Made by a program: the position numbers and the translations under genes. Below are positions 27,281 through 33,325 of a DNA stretch of 64,000 nt, piece after piece. This DNA is from Lentimicrobium saccharophilum (GTDB lineage Bacteria; Bacteroidota; Bacteroidia; Bacteroidales; Lentimicrobiaceae). The stretch is from assembly GCF_001192835.1 (NCBI RefSeq), contig NZ_DF968183.1, positions 1,137,338-1,201,337 of the forward strand, read 5' to 3'. Under the pieces are notes generated by a model. That model did not search any database. It saw only the letters and a program-made list of their open reading frames with translations, and had not been told where the DNA came from. Positions within the stretch are counted from its first letter, which is position 1, and each line of letters starts with the position of its first letter.

Positions 27281-27700
27281 TCACGCCTGGATGCTGAATT
27301 TGAACCGCTTTCCCATCCGGTCTCTGAGCAGATACAGGACGGCATAATAGGGTAACAACACCCCCAGGGAGACCAATCCGGCCACTACTTCTGAAGTCAG
27401 CAATACCGCGATGATAAGCACCACAAAAACCAGCAGAAAGGGCAGAATATAGCCATAGAAAAGCGCTGCATTACCGGCTTTCACATCGGCTTGAACCGAC
27501 ACAATCTGTCCGGGTTTGAGGCTGGTGCCGGGCTCAAGCTCGGCTTCAATGATGCGTTCACTGGTATCGGAGGCTGTGCAGGCGCCTTTTGCATGGCAGG
27601 AAGCACAGGCGCTCACGCTGATCACCTTTACGAAAACTTTCTGTCCATCAATGCTTTGAACAACGCCTGTTTTTGCAATACAATCGGTTGAGGATGACAT
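27281..27700 (-). CDS. RseC/MucC family protein (SoxR-reducing system)
   Basis: A 139-residue protein. The N-terminal domain (about 1-75) contains 'VFVKVISVSACASCHAKGAC', a Cys-rich motif (C-x2-C-x5-C) typical of RseC. Two hydrophobic helices follow (about 78-98 and 102-125), after which the basic tail 'LLRDRMGKRFKFS' faces the cytoplasm. In E. coli RseC and the rsx products keep SoxR reduced; in Bacteroidota and others the rseC gene stands directly upstream of rnfB, and its role with Rnf is not fully known. Here it is 10 bases after the SDR gene and separated from rnfB by a methyltransferase gene. Call is by family pattern plus position. Confidence 0.87.
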   Translation of the reverse strand: MSSSTDCIAKTGVVQSIDGQKVFVKVISVSACASCHAKGACTASDTSERIIEAELEPGTSLKPGQIVSVQADVKAGNAALFYGYILPFLLVFVVLIIAVLLTSEVVAGLVSLGVLLPYYAVLYLLRDRMGKRFKFSIQA

Positions 27701-27710
27701 TTTTTTCTTT

Positions 27711-28412
27711 TCAGGGAGTGGACAAAGATACCGGCAAAATCTTTCCGTTGAAATAGCGATTGCCGTTTATAGCGAAATCGGCAACAAATTCCGCCATTTT
27801 TCCGGCTGAAACCGGTGCTTCGTAACCGGGAAATGCCTTTGCGAGCATTTCGGTCTGAACTGCGCCGAAAGCAAGGCAATTGACGGCGATCTGCTTGTCC
27901 TTCAGCTCTTCGGCCAGACATTCTGTGAGCACAGCCAAAGCGCCTTTGCTGGCGCTGTATGCTGACAACCCGGGAAACTTCACGCTTCCCTGCACGCCTC
28001 CCATGCTCCCGATATTCACGATGTGCGAACCCGGTTTCATTAAGGGGAGCAATGCCTGTATCAGCAACATCGGCGCTTTCACGTTCACACTGAATACCTC
28101 ATCTATCTCAGGCGCAGTAATCTTACCCAGGGGCTTATTCAGCATGGCGCCTGCATTGTTGATCAGGATATCGATTTTGCCAAGCTGGCGGTTGATCTGA
28201 TGAGCCAGCGATTCCATATCACCGGTAGCCAGATCGAACTGCAGAGGCTGAACCACCGTTTCCTGCCGTTTGATGTTGCACTCGCCCGACAATGCCTGTA
28301 TCTTCATACCGTTGCGTGCAATCACAATCAGTCTGTTTCCTGGAATTCCGGCCAGAATTTTTGCCGTTTCGCGCCCGACACCGGATGAAGCGCCTGTGAC
28401 AACAATATTCAT
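27711..28412 (-). CDS. short-chain dehydrogenase/reductase (SDR)
   Basis: A 233-residue classical SDR. The nucleotide-binding motif TGxxxGxG reads 'NIVVTGASSGVGRETA' at the very N-terminus, 'ILINNAGAMLNKPLG' is the NNAG motif near 85-99, and the active site has Ser in 'VNIGSMGGVQGSV' with 'YSASKGALAVLTE' (Tyr and Lys, YxxxK). It therefore should oxidise or reduce an alcohol/ketone with NAD(P)(H); the substrate is unknown. It ends 10 bases before the rseC-like gene and begins 76 bases after hydF, so it could be read in either unit. The sequence 'GKIDILINNAG' is conventional and there is no sign of damage. Confidence 0.9.
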   Translation of the reverse strand: MNIVVTGASSGVGRETAKILAGIPGNRLIVIARNGMKIQALSGECNIKRQETVVQPLQFDLATGDMESLAHQINRQLGKIDILINNAGAMLNKPLGKITAPEIDEVFSVNVKAPMLLIQALLPLMKPGSHIVNIGSMGGVQGSVKFPGLSAYSASKGALAVLTECLAEELKDKQIAVNCLAFGAVQTEMLAKAFPGYEAPVSAGKMAEFVADFAINGNRYFNGKILPVSLSTP

Positions 28413-28488
28413 TTTTAGTTTTTTAGGTTACGATCCTTCCCGCAGTCGTACAAAAGCCTGCAGCCAATCAGTCCGTTAAATTTTCCGG

Positions 28489-29718
28489 TTAAAGATAATC
28501 ATTCTCACCGTGATCTCCTGCAGAAAATGGAGCAACGGCCCTTTTATAAATTCCGTGTATCCAGGCAATGGCCATACCGTAGTTGGTCACCGGGATACCG
28601 GCATCCACGGCGGGTTTCAGCCTGTTGATAATTTGTTTGCGGGTGATCACACAGCCTCCGCACTGAATCACCATGGCATAATCGCGGATATCGCGCGGGA
28701 GCTTCGACAGTCCTGCCACTACCTCGTATTCAAGTTTCTTACCGGTGAAATTGCCCAGCCAGCGAGGGATTTTAACGCGGCCGATGTCATCGCAGGATAC
28801 ATGGTGGGTACACGACTCGAGGATCAGGATGCGGTCCCCATCCTTCAGTTCCGAAAGTTTGGGCGTTCCCTTCAGGTAATTCCTGAAATCGCCCCGCTGC
28901 CTGGCCAGTAGAATGCTGAAACTGGTCAGCGGTATTTCAGGTGGTACTGCAGCATCCGCTTTCAGAAAAACCTGACTGTCGGTGACCACCAGCGCCGGTT
29001 TGGGATTCATCCGTCTGATAAAGCCGTCAACTTCCCTTTCCTTGCAAACCACGGCAATGCCGTCGTGATCCAGAATATCACGGATGGCCTGCACCTGTGG
29101 CAGGATCATCCTACCTTCCGGAGCTTCAATATCAATAGGGGTTATCAGTAACACCACATCACCGTATGAAATCAGATCGCCCAGCATAGATGGCGCGGTA
29201 TAAGCCGATTCGGGGATCAGCCGCTGCATGGCCGCAACCAGGCCATCGACCCCATGCCTGCTGATCGCGCTGAATTCCAGCACCGGAACGGTGTATCTGG
29301 TTTCCAGGTCCTGCTTCAGGCCTGCACTAAGGGGTTGAAGATCACTCTTATTGTGCAGCACCAGAAAAGGAACAGCTTTTTCCTCAAATTCAGCAATCAG
29401 TTTCTCCTCCTCCTGCGAAAACTCATTTCCGGTGATCACCAGAATGGCAAAATCAATGACTTTCAGCATTTCGCGGGATTTTTCCACCCGCTTCAGTCCC
29501 AGTTCTCCGGTATCGTCAATCCCGGCGGTATCAATCAGAATTACCGGACCTATCCCGGGAATTTCCATAGATTTCTTTACAGGATCGGTAGTTGTTCCGG
29601 CCACATCCGAGACAATGGCCAACTCCTGCCCCGCCAGGGCATTGATCAGCGAACTTTTTCCGTTGTTGCGACGGCCAAAAATGCCGATATGGGGTTTGGT
29701 ATCTTTTCCTTTGGACAT
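28489..29718 (-). CDS. hydF: [FeFe]-hydrogenase maturation GTPase HydF
   Basis: HydF is the scaffold on which the di-iron subcluster of the [FeFe]-hydrogenase active site is assembled with HydE and HydG before transfer to HydA. The 409-residue protein has an N-terminal GTPase domain: P-loop 'IFGRRNNGKSS' (15-22), 'VAGTTTDPV', the DxxG in 'LIDTAGIDD' and NKxD in 'LHNKSDL'. After a dimerisation domain the cluster-binding domain has 'ESCTHHVSCDD' (Cys303, His305) and 'VIQCGGCVI' (Cys353, Cys356). The usual His before CxxC is a Gln. hydE, hydG and hydrogenase genes are not in the window. It lies 247 bases after aspA on the same strand, with a repeat-rich leader in between. Confidence 0.93.
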   Translation of the reverse strand: MSKGKDTKPHIGIFGRRNNGKSSLINALAGQELAIVSDVAGTTTDPVKKSMEIPGIGPVILIDTAGIDDTGELGLKRVEKSREMLKVIDFAILVITGNEFSQEEEKLIAEFEEKAVPFLVLHNKSDLQPLSAGLKQDLETRYTVPVLEFSAISRHGVDGLVAAMQRLIPESAYTAPSMLGDLISYGDVVLLITPIDIEAPEGRMILPQVQAIRDILDHDGIAVVCKEREVDGFIRRMNPKPALVVTDSQVFLKADAAVPPEIPLTSFSILLARQRGDFRNYLKGTPKLSELKDGDRILILESCTHHVSCDDIGRVKIPRWLGNFTGKKLEYEVVAGLSKLPRDIRDYAMVIQCGGCVITRKQIINRLKPAVDAGIPVTNYGMAIAWIHGIYKRAVAPFSAGDHGENDYL

Positions 29719-29722
29719 AAGG

Positions 29723-29764
29723 ATTCAAAATTCAAAGATTCAAAGATTCAAAAATTCAAAGATT
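29723..29764. repeat. short tandem repeat (ATTCAAAG type) before hydF
   Basis: Five near-identical copies of ATTCAAA(A/G) with a 7-8 base period, beginning five bases upstream of the hydF ATG. Unit number could vary between strains. Confidence 0.8.
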
Positions 29765-29788
29765 AGCTTCGCTGAACTCTCCCGATAG

Positions 29789-29806
29789 TCCCGATAGCTA
29801 TCGGGA
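29789..29806. repeat. perfect 18-base palindrome (TCCCGATAGCTATCGGGA)
   Basis: Located in the presumed leader of hydF, about 70 bases upstream of the ATG. The CGATAGC core resembles the arms of the palindromes in the two clusters. It is followed by GATCGGGATCGG-like repeats. Confidence 0.85.
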
Positions 29807-29854
29807 TCGGGATCGGTTCAAAGATTCATTTTCGCTTGCGCGGGTAAATGATTC

Positions 29855-29862
29855 CAAAAATA
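29855..29862 (-). promoter_or_regulatory. putative -7 element (TATTTTTG) of hydF
   Basis: Exact consensus match on the minus strand, 137 bases before the ATG. The resulting leader would contain the palindrome and the tandem repeat. Confidence 0.4.
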
Positions 29863-29965
29863 TTTAATGGATTCTGGTGTTATTATGCTTTTGTGATGAA
29901 AAGATTCATGGATTTATTATCAAGGAATGTACTGTTTGTAAGCCAGATGCAGCCATAATCACCGG

Positions 29966-31408
29966 TTAAGTTAGATCATTGATGGTGTATCCGGCTTTTA
30001 ATAGATTGGAAGGTTTTAAAATCTCTTCCAGTTTTTCAGCAGGTAAGAGTTTCATTTCGCTGTTGATTTCCAAAATGCTTTTATGTCCGGGTTTCATCAG
30101 CAGCGCGACTTCGGTCGCCTTGTGGTAACCGATGTAAGGTGTGAGGGCCGTGGCGATGGCCGGACTGCGCAGCAACTGGTCCAGGCTGGCGGTGGTATCC
30201 ACTTCCAGCCCGCTGATCATATTTGTCAGCATGGTATTACAGGAAGCCACCAGTAATTTCAGGCTGCCCAGCAGGGCATGTCCGATCAGGGGAAGATATG
30301 CGTTAAGGTCGAGGCAGCCCTGCGCACACAACCCGGCGATCAGCGCATCATTGGCATACACCTGGTGTGCTGCGCTGATGACAAATTCGGGAATCACCGG
30401 ATTCACCTTACCCGGCATGATGGAGCTGCCTGCCTGCAGTTGCGGCAACTTCAGCCGGGCGCCGGCAATATCGGAGGCCAGCAGGCGGATGTCGTTCACA
30501 ATCTTTTCAAGATTTACCGCCAGGGCCTTCATAATGGCGTGCACTTCAACAAAAGCGTCCAGGTTGCTTGTGGTATCGCTGAGGTTTTCGCCCCGGGTAA
30601 CGGGAAGTCCAGTAAGATGCTGCAACTGCTTCGTCACCTCCATAACGAAAAAGCGCGGCACCGCCACAGAAGTACCGATGGCACTTCCGCCCAGGTTCAC
30701 CACCTTGATGCGCTCGAAGCACTTTGAAACGCGCCACCAGTCGCGCGAAAGCGCATCGCTGTAATTTGAAAACAGTTTACCGTATGAAGAAGGCACCGCC
30801 TCCTGCATCTGGGTGTAACCAATGCGCAGATTATCGCGGTAGCGGCCTTCGAGCGCCTCAAAACCGCCTCTCAGCCGGTTAACGGACTTTTCAAGATCGT
30901 TCAGCAGCAGCATTACGGCCACTTTCAGCGCTGTTGGCACCACATCGTTTGTACTCTGAAAGATATTGGCATGCTCGGTCGGATCCACCTCGCTGTAGTT
31001 TCCCGGATTGAAACCCAGTTTCAGCAGGGCCACATTGGCAATGATCTCATTTACATTCATGTTGATGCTGGTACCCGCGCCACCGCTGACGGCAGGCACG
31101 ATGAAATGAGCGACATGCTGTCCGGCAGAAACCTCCCGGGCGGCTTCAGTTATCGCTTCAAGCACTGGCGCAGGCACCCTGCGGATCGCAGGCATGGCTG
31201 AACCTAGTTTCTGCTCCAGCGCTTTATAATAGGAAGATGCCGTCAGGTAGCAGGCTTGCTTTACCAAACCCATGGCCCGGTACCACTCTTCATAAAAAAT
31301 CGTGGTATCGGGAAAGTTTTCACGCGCGCGGAGGGCGTTGATGCCATAGAGTGCTTCGGCCGGGATCCGGCGGCTGCCCAGAAAATCGGTTTCGGTGCGG
31401 TGTTCCAT
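29966..31408 (-). CDS. aspA: aspartate ammonia-lyase
   Basis: A 480-residue member of the fumarase/aspartase superfamily, splitting L-aspartate to fumarate and ammonium. The signature 'GSSIMPGKVNPVIPE' (catalytic Ser in the SS loop) is complete near 325-339, and the N-terminus 'DFLGSRRIPAEALYGINALR' with 'STNDVVPTALKVA' and 'GGAGTSINMNVNEIIAN' are all typical. The match to aspartase rather than fumarase rests on 'GTSINMNVNEII' and 'EHANIFQSTND'. The promoter box TACTTTTG ends only four bases before the ATG, so the message may begin at the start codon. It lies directly upstream of hydF; aspA next to hydrogenase maturation genes recurs in anaerobes, as far as I recall. Confidence 0.93.
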   Translation of the reverse strand: MEHRTETDFLGSRRIPAEALYGINALRARENFPDTTIFYEEWYRAMGLVKQACYLTASSYYKALEQKLGSAMPAIRRVPAPVLEAITEAAREVSAGQHVAHFIVPAVSGGAGTSINMNVNEIIANVALLKLGFNPGNYSEVDPTEHANIFQSTNDVVPTALKVAVMLLLNDLEKSVNRLRGGFEALEGRYRDNLRIGYTQMQEAVPSSYGKLFSNYSDALSRDWWRVSKCFERIKVVNLGGSAIGTSVAVPRFFVMEVTKQLQHLTGLPVTRGENLSDTTSNLDAFVEVHAIMKALAVNLEKIVNDIRLLASDIAGARLKLPQLQAGSSIMPGKVNPVIPEFVISAAHQVYANDALIAGLCAQGCLDLNAYLPLIGHALLGSLKLLVASCNTMLTNMISGLEVDTTASLDQLLRSPAIATALTPYIGYHKATEVALLMKPGHKSILEINSEMKLLPAEKLEEILKPSNLLKAGYTINDLT

Positions 31409-31412
31409 GGTT

Positions 31413-31420
31413 CAAAAGTA
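31413..31420 (-). promoter_or_regulatory. putative -7 element (TACTTTTG) next to the aspA start
   Basis: Exact match ending four bases before the aspA ATG on the minus strand. A TTG lies 17 bases further upstream. The start site would fall on the start codon. Confidence 0.5.
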
Positions 31421-32064
31421 GTGATTTTTAACATCTGCAATTAGCTCCAGACGCATGAGAATTTTACCCAGACCGAAGGAATTCATAGATATTTGTATAA
31501 GCCGCAGTCAGGATAGATTATCAGGCATAATTATAAAGAGCATTTTCAAGCAAACATTTCAGGGTGGGTCCTAAAATATATACGATTCTGAATCTCAATA
31601 AATATCCGACCTCGACTGGGTCGGATAATCGTTTGGGATTGGCCTGGCTATAATCATAGGACCCCGCCGGGGTCATGATTTTCTTACCCAACTATTACGA
31701 TAACTCCGGAGGAGTCACATGTTTATAGAAAACATGATTCTAAAAATTATGCCGGCCCCGAAGGGGTCGAATAACCGATTCCTGATCCTGCAATTTCACG
31801 TTGGCATAACAAAAGGTATCTTTCAAAACAACAGGTAGCATACACCCCCACAGATTTACCGGATTTTCATGTACCGATGGCGATCGGTTTTGCCCTGAGG
31901 TATGGTGGTCTCGTAACGATGGTTATTGGTGCCGCTTGTAGGTATGGTAATCTTGGCTTCGCTCGTAAGTATGGTGGTCTCGTACCGATCGCTATCGGTA
32001 CCGCTCGACCACCAGTAATAAAATTCAAAACAAATTATTTTCTGGCGAAGCCTGGATGGTGTGG

Positions 32065-32098
32065 TGGTCTCGTACCGATCGCTATCGGTACGAGACCA
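32065..32098. repeat. perfect inverted repeat, 15-base arms
   Basis: TGGTCTCGTACCGAT and its complement around CGCT. It is the same element as 13674-13711, with similar flanking sequence but in the opposite orientation. Confidence 0.9.
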
Positions 32099-32254
32099 TC
32101 CGGGAACCGCGAAGCCGGGAGCATCCGGGAACCGTGAAACCAAAACCACACAGTCGCTTCTCCGCCCCAAAATTGACAAGTGTTACCTTTACACAGAAAT
32201 AATCGGTTATTATTCCCTCAATTACTGACATGCATCTGTCTTTATTATTTTATC

Positions 32255-32262
32255 TACTTTTG
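32255..32262 (+). promoter_or_regulatory. putative -7 element (TACTTTTG) of phoH
   Basis: Exact match 46 bases before the phoH ATG. No -33 TTG at the normal distance. Confidence 0.55.
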
Positions 32263-32308
32263 ACAATTCATTGCTTTTATTAAAAAATATCCATTCTTCA
32301 GCTATCCT

Positions 32309-33325
32309 ATGAGCGAAAAAGTCTTCAGCATAGAATCTCACAGCCCGCTTGAATTTTACGGTGTGGGCGACCGCAACCTTAATATCATCAGGGAATTGTT
32401 CCCGAAACTGAAGTTGATTGCCCGGGGTGAATTTCTGAAAGTCATCGGGGATCCGGGAGAGCTGGTGGCTTTTGAAGATTTTTTCACCGCGCTGAACCTG
32501 CATTTCGAACGGTTCGGAACGATTTCGGAAAATGAACTGAAGCAACTTTCAGAAACAGGCAACACCGAAAGCATGACCCGCCCCGGCTCTCCGGATGTGC
32601 TGGTGCATGGCCGCAACGGTATGATCATCAAGGCACGGACGCCCAACCAGATGAAAATTGTGGAGAGCGTGGGGCAAAACGACATGGTGTTTGCCATCGG
32701 CCCCGCCGGAACCGGCAAAACATATACCGCCGTGGCGCTGGCCGTGCGCGCACTGAAGAACAAAGAGGTAAAGCGGATTATCCTTACCCGTCCGGCCGTT
32801 GAAGCAGGCGAAAATCTGGGGTTTCTGCCGGGCGACATGAAAGAAAAGCTAGACCCTTATATGCAGCCGCTTTACGACGCCCTGCGCGATATGCTTCCGC
32901 CTCAGAAACTACTGACCTACATTGAAGACGGAACCATAGAGATCGCTCCCTTGGCTTTTATGCGCGGCCGCACGCTCGACAATGTGTTTGCCATCCTGGA
33001 TGAAGCCCAGAATGCCACCAACAGCCAGCTCAAAATGTTCCTTACCCGTATGGGCAGGGCTGCTAAATTCTTTATTACCGGCGATATTACCCAGATAGAC
33101 CTGCCAAGACAACAGCAATCGGGCCTGCTGCAGGCATCCCGCATATTGAAAGACATTCCGGGGATTGATTTTATCATGCTCGACGAAAGCGACGTGGTAA
33201 GGCATAAACTGGTTACGCGCATTATCCGCGCATATGAGCGTGAAATGCCGCAACCGCAAAAAAATCAGGCGAAGCCCACAGCCCCGCCTGAAGAAGAAAT
33301 TCCGCAACAGCCCGTTAACGGCTGA
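32309..33325 (+). CDS. phoH: PhoH family ATPase
   Basis: A 338-residue cytoplasmic P-loop ATPase. A short N-terminal domain of about 110 residues holds a KH-like fold ('LNIIRELFPKLKLIARGEFL') and is followed by the ATPase core: Walker A 'GPAGTGKTYTAVALAVRAL' near 132-150, Walker B 'FAILDEAQNATNSQLKMFLT', and the sensor 'KFFITGDITQIDLPRQQQSG'. The tail is rich in Pro, Gln and Lys. PhoH-like proteins are often phosphate-starvation or RNA-related ATPases, and their substrates are not settled. Its stop lies ten bases inside the C-terminal end of the facing C10 peptidase gene. The TACTTTTG box at 32255-32262 gives a leader of about 40 bases. This is a confident family call. Confidence 0.94.
   Translation: MSEKVFSIESHSPLEFYGVGDRNLNIIRELFPKLKLIARGEFLKVIGDPGELVAFEDFFTALNLHFERFGTISENELKQLSETGNTESMTRPGSPDVLVHGRNGMIIKARTPNQMKIVESVGQNDMVFAIGPAGTGKTYTAVALAVRALKNKEVKRIILTRPAVEAGENLGFLPGDMKEKLDPYMQPLYDALRDMLPPQKLLTYIEDGTIEIAPLAFMRGRTLDNVFAILDEAQNATNSQLKMFLTRMGRAAKFFITGDITQIDLPRQQQSGLLQASRILKDIPGIDFIMLDESDVVRHKLVTRIIRAYEREMPQPQKNQAKPTAPPEEEIPQQPVNG

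Larger units (their letters stand above)
31409..32308. repeat. palindrome cluster 2 (intergenic, 900 bases)
   Basis: Non-coding region between aspA and phoH. It has four GACCCC-type hairpins (31604-31626, 31660-31674, 31703-31715, 31753-31769) and then a run of CGTACCGAT palindromes (31873-31888, a decayed copy near 31906-31931, 31973-32012, 32065-32098). Frames of up to 107 codons here only repeat DRYETT-like phrases from the palindromes. The last 200 bases lead into the phoH promoter. Confidence 0.85.

Noticed and set aside
31856-32179. Minus-strand frame of 107 codons with repeated DRYETT phrases
   Set aside because: The repetition comes from the palindromic DNA repeats; the opposite strand gives an equally repetitive frame and there is no start signal or family motif.
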